NCBI GenBank assembly: GCA_023426625.1
Contig: JAFAAJ010000213.1
Location: forward strand, 1 to 14,158
DNA: 14,158 bases
Reading direction: 5' to 3'
Source of the DNA: Bacteroidota bacterium
Lineage (GTDB): Bacteria > Bacteroidota > Bacteroidia > Flavobacteriales > Weeksellaceae
Numbering within the stretch: the first letter of the stretch is position 1; every line of letters begins with the position of its first letter. A model generated the notes under the pieces. It saw only the letters and a program-made list of their open reading frames with translations, did no database searches and was not told the DNA's origin. Positions 4,690-11,540 of the stretch are shown piece by piece. A program made the position numbers and the translations under genes.

Positions 4690-5283
4690 CTATTTGTCCG
4701 GAACAAAATTCTTTCGGGCCAGTTCTTTCCTAACCCTACTTAAACTCTCAGGAGTAATGCCTAAATACGAAGCAATCATCCATTGGGGAACTCTCAGTAT
4801 TAGATCAGGGTACATTTTAATGAATTTCATGTATCTTTCCTCTGCCGTTTCACCCAGCAAAGAATTGATCCTGTTCTGAAGGCTTCTGATATGTTTTTGA
4901 AGAAGAAAATCACTCCTTTCAATACTGTTGGGAAACTGCTCAACCAGATTATTGAAGAAGTCCGGATGTAAAAATAATACTTCGGAATCCTCCACCGCTT
5001 CTATATAATAGATGGACTTTTCGTTGAAATACAGACTGCTTCGGTCGGAGATAAGCCAGCTTTCAGGAGCAAATTGTATGATGTGTTCCTTACCGTTTTT
5101 ATCAATGGAATACATTTTCAAAAGCCCTTTCTCTACAAAGAAAATATGTCGGCAGATCTCTCCGTACTGCAACAGAAACTGGTGTCTCGGGATCTTTTTA
5201 GCTTCGTAATGAATGCTGCATAAATTTACTTTTTCAATAGGTACTTCTAATACTTTGGCCAGATAATTATTAATATTTTTCAT
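4690..5283 (-). CDS. Crp/Fnr family transcriptional regulator at the end of the bacillithiol operon
   Basis: This 197-residue protein has an N-terminal sensory beta-barrel (about 30-115, with RHQFLLQYGEICRHIFFVEKG and KNGKEHIIQFAPESWLI), a dimer helix (about 118-145), and a C-terminal winged helix (about 150-197; MIASYLGITPESLSRVRKELARK). The recognition helix has E-S-L-S-R, close to the Fnr pattern. It is a different subfamily from the tandem pair at 2516-3776; the ITPESLSR type is common in Bacteroidetes. The ATG lies 3 bp behind the stop of the ytxJ-like gene with AGG just before it, so translation is probably coupled. The context suggests it senses or answers thiol or redox stress, but no sensor residues can be named. 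Confidence 0.9.
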   Translation of the reverse strand: MKNINNYLAKVLEVPIEKVNLCSIHYEAKKIPRHQFLLQYGEICRHIFFVEKGLLKMYSIDKNGKEHIIQFAPESWLISDRSSLYFNEKSIYYIEAVEDSEVLFLHPDFFNNLVEQFPNSIERSDFLLQKHIRSLQNRINSLLGETAEERYMKFIKMYPDLILRVPQWMIASYLGITPESLSRVRKELARKNFVPDK

Positions 5284-5286
5284 CCT

Positions 5287-5670
5287 TTATATTTGGCTTA
5301 ACGATATATCTTGATGCGATGCGTCACCAATCGCTTTCCCGTTTTCAATTATGATAAGTTGCGGGCTTTCATGCCTGATTTCAAACATTTCAGCAATTTT
5401 ATTGGAAACAGATCTATATTTTAACAAATCTAAGTAATAAAAGGTTATCTTTTGATCTGCTTCATTTATGTTTTCTATTTCTTTTTCAAAATTTTTCAAT
5501 ATTGTTTTGCTTATAAAACAACTTGTAGAATGTTTGAAAATCGCTGTTTTATTTTGATAAGAATTCTCAATAGCTTGCTGGAGTTCTTCTTCAGAGGTTA
5601 TGGTCTTCCAAAAAGATTTAATTGGGGAAGCTTCATCCTTACCATTAAATAAATTTCCGAAAATACTCAT
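5287..5670 (-). CDS. ytxJ: YtxJ-like monothiol bacilliredoxin (bacillithiol system redox protein)
   Basis: This 127-residue thioredoxin-fold protein matches the YtxJ/DUF2847 family. The active-site block IFKHSTSCFISKTIL carries the only Cys of the protein, Cys51, so it is a monothiol enzyme. SPQLII near residues 103-108 is the cis-Pro loop of the thioredoxin fold. The N-terminal part FWKTITSEEELQQAIENS is typical of the family. Family members are proposed to remove bacillithiol from S-bacillithiolated proteins in the cytoplasm. The start ATG overlaps the stop of the DUF1569 gene by 4 bp (ATGA), and the stop is 3 bp from the Crp/Fnr start, so all are one transcript. Confidence 0.8.
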   Translation of the reverse strand: MSIFGNLFNGKDEASPIKSFWKTITSEEELQQAIENSYQNKTAIFKHSTSCFISKTILKNFEKEIENINEADQKITFYYLDLLKYRSVSNKIAEMFEIRHESPQLIIIENGKAIGDASHQDISLSQI

Positions 5671-6128
5671 ACATTAAATTGTTTTAGATGGTGATCCAGG
5701 TGTTTATATTCTAAAAAGCCCCAGTCTTTTTCTGTCATTTTCCCGAACAATACATGATACGAAGGCAAATGGCCTGCTTCATACGCTTTCCAGTATTCAT
5801 CCATTGTTTTTAAAAGATTTTCTTTAGATTCATGAAAATTGCAGCTAAAATTAACTATTACATCTTTAAAGGTAGGCATATTTTGGGGAATACCGTTATT
5901 AATAGCATACATTTCTATCTTGGTAAGAATTCCAATATATTTTAAAAGGATATTGATTCTGGGAAGTTCGATCTTTTTCAGCGCAATCTGAAGAATAAGA
6001 TCACAATGCATTAGCATTTGTGCAGCATCCATTTTTCCCCATTTTCTTTGGGAATTTTCAGACAATTCGGAAATCCGGGAAATGATCTCCACAAAACAAC
6101 CTCGCTCATGTAACGTTTTTCTTACCAA
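5667..6128 (-). CDS. DUF1569 domain protein, DinB-like, in the bacillithiol operon
   Basis: This 153-residue protein matches DUF1569: QRKWGKMDAAQMLMHCDL near 27-44, and the C-terminal block FGKMTEKDWGFLEYKHLDHHLKQF. His41, His143 and His147 are spaced like the metal ligands of DinB/YfiT proteins (one His in an early helix, then HxxxH in the last helix), so a four-helix metal-binding enzyme is likely. The start is the TTG at 6126-6128; no in-frame ATG comes before residue 33, and the upstream residues (SELSENSQRKWGKM) belong to the family. The frame overlaps the end of the yfiT-like gene by 7 bp. Operon position suggests a thiol-transfer or detoxification role, which is inference. Confidence 0.8.
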   Translation of the reverse strand: MVRKTLHERGCFVEIISRISELSENSQRKWGKMDAAQMLMHCDLILQIALKKIELPRINILLKYIGILTKIEMYAINNGIPQNMPTFKDVIVNFSCNFHESKENLLKTMDEYWKAYEAGHLPSYHVLFGKMTEKDWGFLEYKHLDHHLKQFNV

Positions 6129-6658
6129 CCTTTTTCTTTCTTCAGATTTTCAATATGAGCAAAATGATGATTACAGTGCCAAACGTAAAAGGCGAGATAA
6201 TTTCTCAGGTTGTAATCGTTCTGCTGTTCCGGATGATGAAAAGTTTTTTGGAATTGGATATTGGTAAGGCTTTTAAGTAAAACTGTCCATCTCTGATGAG
6301 TTCCCTGTATCATCAATATCGCTGCATCTATAGGTATATTTCTGCTGTCCTGAAGTTCTGCCCATTTGGATTCGTCATAAGGTTTGATGGTGGGATTTTC
6401 CTCTGTTAATGCCAGTTTGAAACGGATAAAACTGTTAATATGGCTGTCTGAAATATGATTAACAAGTTGCCTTACGGTCCATCCTCCTTCTCTGTATGGC
6501 GTATCAAGCTGATCATCATTGAAGTTCTCGATCAGGTTTTTAAGCCTGCCCGGAAAGTCTTTGATCACTTGGATATGTTCATTCAACTCAATATCGGTGA
6601 TGTGCTCCGGCATTTCAAATTGTCCGATCGGAAATTTCTTTTGTTCTAAATCGCTCAT
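6122..6658 (-). CDS. YfiT-like bacillithiol transferase (DinB superfamily, metal-dependent)
   Basis: This 178-residue protein matches the YfiT/BstA family: FPIGQFEMPEHI at the N-terminus, GGWTVRQLVNHISDSHINSFIRFKLALTEENPTIKPYDE at about 58-96, and the C-terminal YVWHCNHHFAHIENL. His68, His161 and His165 are the expected metal ligands. Members move bacillithiol, the low-molecular-weight thiol of Firmicutes and Bacteroidetes, onto electrophiles in the cytoplasm. It is the first gene of a four-gene operon with the DUF1569, YtxJ-like and Crp/Fnr genes, with overlaps or gaps of 3 bp or less. It diverges from pncA across a 107-bp region with an inverted repeat. Length is normal. Confidence 0.85.
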   Translation of the reverse strand: MSDLEQKKFPIGQFEMPEHITDIELNEHIQVIKDFPGRLKNLIENFNDDQLDTPYREGGWTVRQLVNHISDSHINSFIRFKLALTEENPTIKPYDESKWAELQDSRNIPIDAAILMIQGTHQRWTVLLKSLTNIQFQKTFHHPEQQNDYNLRNYLAFYVWHCNHHFAHIENLKKEKGW

Positions 6659-6685
6659 TGGTTAAATTTTAAAAGATAAATATTG

Positions 6686-6717
6686 CCGTTTTGTCCGATA
6701 ATTCCGTTTTGGACAAA
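6686..6717. promoter_or_regulatory. Operator-like inverted and direct repeats between the bacillithiol operon and pncA
   Basis: TTTGTCC (6690-6696) and GGACAAA (6711-6717) are exact reverse complements with 14 bp between. The 8-mer CCGTTTTG also occurs twice in direct orientation, at 6686-6693 and 6704-6711, starting 18 bp apart. Both lie in the middle of the 107-bp divergent region, where promoters of both directions should overlap. This fits an operator for either gene set. No perfect TAnnTTTG box was found on either strand here. Confidence 0.4.
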
Positions 6718-6765
6718 TTTTTGAAAGTATTGTTTTGTAAATTTATCAAAAATTAGAAGATCTAA

Positions 6766-7371
6766 ATGAAAAAAGCATTAATAATAGTAGATGTGCAGAA
6801 TGATTTTTGTGAAGGCGGTGCATTGGCGGTTCCGGGAGCGAATGAAATTATTCCGTACATCAACCTTCTTATGGAGGAAAATGAATACGATCAGATTGTT
6901 TTAACACAGGATTGGCATCCTGAAAATCATAAAAGTTTTGCAAGCAATAACAATAAAAAAGTTGGGGAAAGCATCATTTTGAATGGAGTTCCGCAGTTTA
7001 TGTGGCCGGATCATTGTGTTCAGGGAACTTTCGGTGCAGAATTCCATAAAGATCTGAACAGGGATAAGGTAACCCATATCGTTCAGAAGGGTAAAAATCC
7101 GGAAATAGACAGTTACAGTGGCTTTCAGGACAATAACCATTTTATGAAAACAGGATTGGATGATTTTTTAAAATATCATGATATTCAGCTTCTTGAAATC
7201 GTAGGACTTGCATTAGATTACTGTGTGAAATTCACTTGTCTGGATGCAGTTGCAAACGGATATGTAACCTGCTTACATTTTAACGGAACAAGAGCAGTGA
7301 ATGTAAAACCTGACAACGGCAGAGATGCCATCTATGAAATGATTCAGAAAGGGGTTACGGTTTTGGGATAG
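6766..7371 (+). CDS. pncA: Nicotinamidase (bifunctional nicotinamidase/pyrazinamidase)
   Basis: The enzyme hydrolyses nicotinamide to nicotinate and ammonia in the NAD salvage pathway, in the cytoplasm. At 201 residues it has normal length. The catalytic triad is visible: Asp9 in IVDVQNDF, Lys108 in IVQKGKNPEIDSYSGF, and Cys153 in GLALDYCVKFTCLDA. Metal ligands are Asp49, His51 (TQDWHP) and His83 (WPDHCVQGT). FNGTRAVNV and GRDAIYEM are further conserved parts of the isochorismatase-like fold. It diverges from the bacillithiol operon and converges on the pseudouridine synthase gene, with a shared terminator downstream. The start ATG is followed by KKALIIVDVQ, the normal N-terminus. Confidence 0.93.
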   Translation: MKKALIIVDVQNDFCEGGALAVPGANEIIPYINLLMEENEYDQIVLTQDWHPENHKSFASNNNKKVGESIILNGVPQFMWPDHCVQGTFGAEFHKDLNRDKVTHIVQKGKNPEIDSYSGFQDNNHFMKTGLDDFLKYHDIQLLEIVGLALDYCVKFTCLDAVANGYVTCLHFNGTRAVNVKPDNGRDAIYEMIQKGVTVLG

Positions 7372-7379
7372 GCTTTTTT

Positions 7380-7560
7380 AGTTGTAAGTTATAAGATATG
7401 AGTTATGAGTTATGAGTAGCGAATTGCTTTAAAACAGTAACTTGTTTTTTTATATTGAAGAAAGAAATACATAAAAAAAGCGTGGTAATTTTATTTACCA
7501 CGCTTTTTAATTAGAGGGACGAGTAAAAAACTCATAACTCATATCTTATAACTTATAACT
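7380..7560. repeat. 32-bp inverted repeat made of 7-bp units, framing the pncA/rluB terminator
   Basis: Left arm 7380-7411 and right arm 7529-7560 are reverse complements at 31 of 32 positions; the exception (7384 with 7556) would still be a G-U pair in RNA. The left arm is a run of heptamers: AGTTGTA, AGTTATA, AGATATG, AGTTATG, AGTTATG, then AG. The arms sit 8 bp after the pncA stop and 1 bp before the stop of the opposite gene, so they frame nearly the whole intergenic region. The origin may be an intergenic repeat family; other copies cannot be checked here. Confidence 0.8.
7474..7508. terminator. Bidirectional intrinsic terminator between pncA and the pseudouridine synthase gene
   Basis: GCGTGGTAA (7480-7488) and TTACCACGC (7495-7503) form a perfect 9-bp stem with the 6-nt loop TTTTAT. 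An A run lies on the left and a T run on the right, so the hairpin has a U tract in both transcripts. It ends both convergent genes. Confidence 0.88.
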
Positions 7561-7561
7561 C

Positions 7562-8680
7562 TTAAAGCATTTTAAGGTTATTCACTTCTAATTCTGTAAG
7601 GATTCTCCAGTGTCCGCGCTTGATGTTTTTCTTAGTCAATCCCGCAAACATTACCCTATCCAACGCTTCTACTTCATAACCCAGTCTTTGGAAAATTCTT
7701 CTGATCACACGGTTCCATCCGATGTGCAGTTCAATCCCCACTTCATTTTTAGGTTTCCCTTCGATGAACGAAATCTGATCTACTTTTGCCACGCCTTCAT
7801 CCAAACGGATTCCTTCGGCGATCAGTTTCATATCCTCATGAGTCAGTTTTTTATCTAAAGTTACATGATAGATCTTTCTGGCTTCAAAAGAAGGGTGAGT
7901 CAGCTTTTTCGTCATGTGTCCGTCATTCGTTAAAAGAATAACTCCGGTTGTTGAACGATCCAGTCTACCAACTGGGAAAAGTCTGTACGGTGAAGCATTA
8001 GCAACAAGGTCCATAACAGTTTTTCTGGCTTTGTCGTCCTTTGTTGTAGAAATGTATCCTTTTGGTTTGTTTAAAAGCACATAAACAGGTTTTTCCGGCG
8101 TGATGCTTTGTCCGTCAAACACGACTCTATCCGTTTTCTGAACCTGATATCCCATTTCCGTAACCACCTTCCCGTTTACTTCCACCAAGCCCTGAGTGAT
8201 CAGATCATCTGCTTCTCTCCTGCTGCAAATCCCGGAATTGGCAATGTATTTATTAAGACGGATAGTATCCTTATGAATATCTTTATCAATTTTGGTAAGC
8301 CTTCTTTTCTGTACGAAAGATTTTGCACGGTCTTCATTTCTGTCATCTCCGCTAGAAGGTCTTCTTCCGTATTTCAGGCTGCCTCTTTCATATTTATCTC
8401 GGGTGTCAAAGGTTCTTCCGCCTCTTTTAGAAGTCGATTTTCCGAAAGGTCTTTTTTCCTGTCCTTCACTTTTATGGGTGATATAAGGTTTTCTTTCGTA
8501 TTTTGAGTTCTGTTCTTCGTTTCTTTGTTCAGCATTTCTTTCTCCCCCTTTAGGAAAAGATTTAGATGCTCTTGGTTCTGATGAATATCCAGATTTAGAA
8601 GAACGAGAATTGTCAGAACTTTTTCTTGTTGAAATTCTTGGTCTTTTTGGTCTTTCTGAGTTATTGTTATCCCTGCTCAT
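7562..8680 (-). CDS. RluB/RsuA-type rRNA pseudouridine synthase with a long disordered basic N-terminus
   Basis: The 372-residue protein has three parts. Residues 1-135 are low-complexity and strongly charged, rich in Arg, Lys, Ser, Asn and Glu, with no predicted fold. Residues about 140-185 are an S4 RNA-binding domain (IRLNKYIANSGICSRREADDLI). Residues about 195-365 are the RsuA/RluB/E/F catalytic domain, with PVGRLDRSTTGVILLTNDG containing catalytic Asp241 and later WNRVIRRIFQRLGYEV. The enzyme isomerises a uridine in rRNA; the family fits RluB, which acts on 23S rRNA helix 89, but RluE, RluF or RsuA targets cannot be excluded. A -7 box lies 15 bp before the start, giving a very short leader. 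Confidence 0.88.
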   Translation of the reverse strand: MSRDNNNSERPKRPRISTRKSSDNSRSSKSGYSSEPRASKSFPKGGERNAEQRNEEQNSKYERKPYITHKSEGQEKRPFGKSTSKRGGRTFDTRDKYERGSLKYGRRPSSGDDRNEDRAKSFVQKRRLTKIDKDIHKDTIRLNKYIANSGICSRREADDLITQGLVEVNGKVVTEMGYQVQKTDRVVFDGQSITPEKPVYVLLNKPKGYISTTKDDKARKTVMDLVANASPYRLFPVGRLDRSTTGVILLTNDGHMTKKLTHPSFEARKIYHVTLDKKLTHEDMKLIAEGIRLDEGVAKVDQISFIEGKPKNEVGIELHIGWNRVIRRIFQRLGYEVEALDRVMFAGLTKKNIKRGHWRILTELEVNNLKML

Positions 8681-8694
8681 TCTAAAAATTTCTA

Positions 8695-8702
8695 CAAAGA
8701 TA
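8695..8702 (-). promoter_or_regulatory. -7 box for the pseudouridine synthase gene
   Basis: TATCTTTG on the - strand matches TAnnTTTG perfectly. Its near edge lies 14 bp before the ATG at 8680, which implies a very short leader. No clear TTG box was found at the right distance upstream. Confidence 0.5.
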
Positions 8703-8736
8703 CTACATTTAGTTACGAGTTAAAAATTAAGAATCA

Positions 8737-8744
8737 TAACTTTG
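8737..8744 (+). promoter_or_regulatory. -7 box for aroB
   Basis: TAACTTTG matches the Bacteroidetes -7 consensus TAnnTTTG perfectly. It ends 40 bp before the aroB ATG, leaving a leader of about 33 nt. A -33 TTG box is not evident. The box faces away from the one at 8695-8702, as expected for divergent genes. Confidence 0.5.
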
Positions 8745-8784
8745 CATTCAGACTTGTATTATTAACCTTATAGAGATTCCAAAA

Positions 8785-9834
8785 ATGATAACAATATTAA
8801 ATGATAATTTCTCTCAGTTGAATGATTTTCTTCGAAGTAAATCCTTCAGTAAAATATTTATCCTGGTTGATGAAAATACGCATGAATATTGTCTTCCTGT
8901 TCTATTAGGGAATATGGAAACGGATCTTGGTTTTGAAATTCTGGAGATCGAAGCCGGTGAAGAAATGAAAAATATTCAGACCGCGAATCAGCTTTGGGAA
9001 ATTTTAACGGAAATGCAGGCGGACAGAAAAGCGCTGATGATTAATCTTGGAGGCGGAGTGATTACCGATATGGGAGGTTTTGTAGCTTCTACCTATAAAA
9101 GAGGGATTAATTTCATTAATATTCCCACTACTCTATTATCCATGTGTGATGCTTCTATCGGAGGTAAAACCGGAATAGATCTTATGCATTATAAGAATAT
9201 GGTAGGAACATTCACATTCCCGGAAAAGATCTTTGTTTATCCTGAATTTTTGGAAACGCTTCCTTTTAAAGAATTGCGAAGTGGCTTTGCAGAAATGCTG
9301 AAACACGGCCTGATTACTGATAAAACCCATTGGAATGGTCTTATCCAGATCCATAAACTTGATGCGGATGCAGTAATCCCTCATATCCAGACCTCAATGG
9401 ATATCAAACAGAATGTTGTAGAAAAAGACTTCCACGAAAAGAATATCAGGAAAACCCTTAATTTCGGACATACGATAGGACACGCTATTGAAAGCCTGTG
9501 TCTGGAACAGGGAAATCCAATCCTTCATGGAGAAGCGGTTGCAGCAGGAATGATCTGTGAAGCCCAACTTTCTCATCTGGAAGGATTGATCTCTGAAGAA
9601 GATTCTGAATTGATTATTGAAAACATTCAAAGGTATTATCCATATTTAGATATCAGTGATTTTACGAATGAAGATATTTCTGCCTTATTAATGAATGACA
9701 AAAAGAACACAGATCATAAGATCAATTTCTCATTGCTTTCAGGAATCGGTTCCTGTGTATTTGATCATCAGTGCAGTCAGGAAAACATCATTGCATCCTT
9801 AGAATTTTACAGACGATTGAATAATTTTTCATAA
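8785..9834 (+). CDS. aroB: 3-dehydroquinate synthase
   Basis: The enzyme converts DAHP to 3-dehydroquinate, step two of the shikimate pathway to aromatic amino acids, in the cytoplasm; it needs NAD and zinc or cobalt. The 349-residue sequence holds the NAD-binding block LGGGVITDMGGFVASTYKRG (88-107), then IPTTLLSMCDASIGGKTGID (113-132), and KNMVGTF (138-144). Metal ligands are Glu170 (SGFAEMLKHG), His229 (NFGHTIGHAIES) and His248 (LHGEAVAAGM). It is a little shorter than the E. coli enzyme, as is usual for Bacteroidetes. It stands alone between a divergent promoter region and an AT-rich gap, away from other shikimate genes. Confidence 0.95.
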   Translation: MITILNDNFSQLNDFLRSKSFSKIFILVDENTHEYCLPVLLGNMETDLGFEILEIEAGEEMKNIQTANQLWEILTEMQADRKALMINLGGGVITDMGGFVASTYKRGINFINIPTTLLSMCDASIGGKTGIDLMHYKNMVGTFTFPEKIFVYPEFLETLPFKELRSGFAEMLKHGLITDKTHWNGLIQIHKLDADAVIPHIQTSMDIKQNVVEKDFHEKNIRKTLNFGHTIGHAIESLCLEQGNPILHGEAVAAGMICEAQLSHLEGLISEEDSELIIENIQRYYPYLDISDFTNEDISALLMNDKKNTDHKINFSLLSGIGSCVFDHQCSQENIIASLEFYRRLNNFS

Positions 9835-9858
9835 TCCAGCTTTTTTTAATTCAAATAA

Positions 9859-9879
9859 GTTAGTTTTTTAATGACTAAC
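9859..9879 (+). terminator. Weak terminator candidate after aroB
   Basis: GTTAGT (9859-9864) and ACTAAC (9874-9879) form a 6-bp stem with a 9-nt loop, 24 bp after the aroB stop, followed by CTCAATTTTTAATTTTTAT. The stem is short and AT-rich, so it is a weak candidate. Confidence 0.3.
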
Positions 9880-9980
9880 CTCAATTTTTAATTTTTATAA
9901 ACAAACGTTTAATAGATTATTATCAATTTGAATTTCAGTATTGTACGGTCATTTTTCTATGTTTTGAATTATTTTTTGTA

Positions 9981-10009
9981 TTGAATTTTAAAGTGGAATC
10001 CCAACTTTG
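9981..10009 (+). promoter_or_regulatory. Promoter candidate for the first beta-barrel gene
   Basis: TTG at 9981-9983 is followed after 18 bp by CAACTTTG (10002-10009), which matches TAnnTTTG at all but the first base. The spacing fits the Bacteroidetes -33/-7 promoter. The leader would be about 85 nt and AT-rich. The 266-bp gap 9835-10100 shows no ORF. Confidence 0.4.
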
Positions 10010-10100
10010 GCAAACAATTTGAAATATAGTCTTCGTCAAATTCAAATTGGCAGTAGTAAAATTTAAAATTAGAATAGTAAAGTATTAAAAAATTAAAGTT

Positions 10101-10742
10101 ATGAAAAAGTTAATATTAGGATTAGCAGTTACTGCAAGTACATTAGCATTTGCTCAGACGACAACAACATCCACGTCATCTACATCTCCGGTAGCATTTG
10201 GTATCAAAGCGGGAATGAACGTTTCTTCTCTTACCAATGACAGTACTTTAGATGATCAGGGATCTAAAATTGGTTTCAACGCCGGAGTATTTGCAAACAT
10301 TCCAATTGCTAGTTCTTTCAGCATTCAGCCAGAGGTTTTATATACCCAATATGGTGATAAGTACGATGAAACCGTTGCGGGAACTAGATATTCTTCTGCA
10401 AGACATCATGATTATATTGCAGTTCCTGTAATGTTCCAGTATAATGCGCTTCCAAGCCTTTATTTAGAAGCAGGACCGGAATTCGGATTTTTAGTTAATG
10501 CTAAAAATAAACTGAAAAATGAAACAGATAATGACGTAATCGCTGAATCTGGTGATTATAAGGATGACCTAAACGGGTTCAACTTCGGTATTGGTCTTGG
10601 AGCAGGATATTATTTCACACCAAACATCGGACTTACAGCAAGATATGTTGCAGGTTTGACAGACATCGCTAAAGACAGACCGAATGGTTCTGATGCGATC
10701 AGAAACAATGTATTCCAGGTGGGATTAGCATTTAAATTTTAA
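10101..10742 (+). CDS. Outer-membrane beta-barrel protein (porin family, OMP_b-brl_2 type), copy 1
   Basis: This 213-residue protein starts with a Sec signal peptide cleaved after AFA (MKKLILGLAV...LAFAQ, about 18 residues). A Thr/Ser-rich linker follows, then alternating amphipathic strands of an eight-stranded-type barrel: FGIKAGMNVSSLT, FNAGVFANIPIASSFSIQPEVLYTQYG, IAVPVMFQYN, LYLEAGPEFGFLVNAK, FNFGIGLGAGYYFTPNIGLTARYVAGLTDI, and a terminal strand ending in aromatic Phe (NVFQVGLAFKF) as BAM substrates do. It should be inserted in the outer membrane; its cargo or binding role is unknown. It is a tandem paralogue of the next gene but has its own terminator. Confidence 0.9.
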   Translation: MKKLILGLAVTASTLAFAQTTTTSTSSTSPVAFGIKAGMNVSSLTNDSTLDDQGSKIGFNAGVFANIPIASSFSIQPEVLYTQYGDKYDETVAGTRYSSARHHDYIAVPVMFQYNALPSLYLEAGPEFGFLVNAKNKLKNETDNDVIAESGDYKDDLNGFNFGIGLGAGYYFTPNIGLTARYVAGLTDIAKDRPNGSDAIRNNVFQVGLAFKF

Positions 10743-10778
10743 GCGAAGCAGTAATAAAGCTGTCAATTAATAATTAGT

Positions 10779-10805
10779 AAGCCGGATTTTTTATCCGGCT
10801 TTTAT
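10779..10805 (+). terminator. Intrinsic terminator of the first beta-barrel gene
   Basis: AAGCCGGAT (10779-10787) and ATCCGGCTT (10793-10801) form a perfect 9-bp GC-rich stem around a TTTTT loop, followed by TTTATT. It lies 36 bp after the stop codon. Confidence 0.88.
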
Positions 10806-10894
10806 TGATATTTGTCATATTTTAGTAATTTGGCAGGAAATTTGCCCGAAGTGGTATGTTATAAAAATTCAATTAATAATTAAAAAATTAAACC

Positions 10895-11473
10895 ATGAAA
10901 AAACTATTTTTAAGTTTAGCGTTAGCTGCTGGTTCATTAGTGTTTGCTCAGGAAAAAGAGAAAACTTCATCTCCAATTCAATTCGGATTGAAAGCGGGTC
11001 TTAATGTTGCGTCTATCAACGAAGATGAGGCAAAAGCGAAAGCTGGATTGTACGGTGGAGCATTCGTAAACATTCCATTAGCAAGCTCTTTCAGCATTCA
11101 GCCTGAAGTTTTGTACAACGGAGCAGGAGCTAAAGACGAAAACTTTTCGGATGTAAGAGTAAATCTTGATTACATTTCTATCCCTGCAATGTTCCAGTAC
11201 AACGCACTTCCTAATCTTTATGTAGAAGCAGGACCTCAGTTCAGCTTTTTGATCAATGCAAAAGTAAAAACTGATCTTGGATCTGCAGATGTTAAGGATA
11301 ATTTTAAGAGCTTTGACTTAGGAATCGGTCTTGGAGCAGGTTATTACATCACTCCTGACTTCGGAGTTACTGCAAGATTCGTTGCAGGTGTAACTGACAT
11401 TGCTGAGAACAATCCAGGCGATGCTGTTAGAAACAATGTATTTCAGGTTGGTGTAGCTTACAAGTTCAAGTAA
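10895..11473 (+). CDS. Outer-membrane beta-barrel protein (porin family, OMP_b-brl_2 type), copy 2
   Basis: This 192-residue paralogue of the previous gene has a signal peptide MKKLFLSLALAAGSLVFAQ cut after VFA. The same series of strands follows: FGLKAGLNVASIN, YGGAFVNIPLASSFSIQPEVLYNGAG, ISIPAMFQYNALPNLYVEAGPQF, FDLGIGLGAGYYITPDFGVTARFVAGVTDIAE, NNVFQVGVAYKFK. It lacks the Thr/Ser-rich linker of copy 1 and has shorter loops. It should be an outer-membrane barrel of unknown ligand. The 152-bp gap to copy 1 contains the terminator of copy 1, so the copy has its own promoter, of which no perfect consensus was found. A bidirectional terminator follows. Confidence 0.9.
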   Translation: MKKLFLSLALAAGSLVFAQEKEKTSSPIQFGLKAGLNVASINEDEAKAKAGLYGGAFVNIPLASSFSIQPEVLYNGAGAKDENFSDVRVNLDYISIPAMFQYNALPNLYVEAGPQFSFLINAKVKTDLGSADVKDNFKSFDLGIGLGAGYYITPDFGVTARFVAGVTDIAENNPGDAVRNNVFQVGVAYKFK

Positions 11474-11490
11474 CAATTTGATTTCAATAG

Positions 11491-11523
11491 AAAAGGCCAG
11501 GTTTGATAAAAACCTGGCCTTTT
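11491..11523. terminator. Bidirectional intrinsic terminator between the second beta-barrel gene and purF
   Basis: AAAAGGCCAGGTTT (11491-11504) and AAACCTGGCCTTTT (11510-11523) are exact reverse complements with the 5-nt loop GATAA. The A and T ends give a U tract in both directions. It ends the convergent beta-barrel and purF transcripts, 17 bp after each stop codon. Confidence 0.92.
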
Positions 11524-11540
11524 CGTTTTATAAAGGTATT

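Noticed and set aside
7380..7560. CRISPR array or insertion sequence.
   Set aside because: The units are 7 bp with no spacers, the arms are inverted rather than direct, and there is no coding capacity between them.
8108..8506. A 132-codon open frame on the + strand.
   Set aside because: It lies wholly antisense to the pseudouridine synthase gene, overlapping its disordered N-terminal region and S4 domain. Its product shows no domain and the composition of an antisense frame.
10101..11473. The two beta-barrel genes as a recent duplication or phase-variable pair.
   Set aside because: Loops, linker and length have diverged clearly and each has its own terminator; no inverted repeats or recombination sites were seen. 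Tandem barrels are ordinary in this group.
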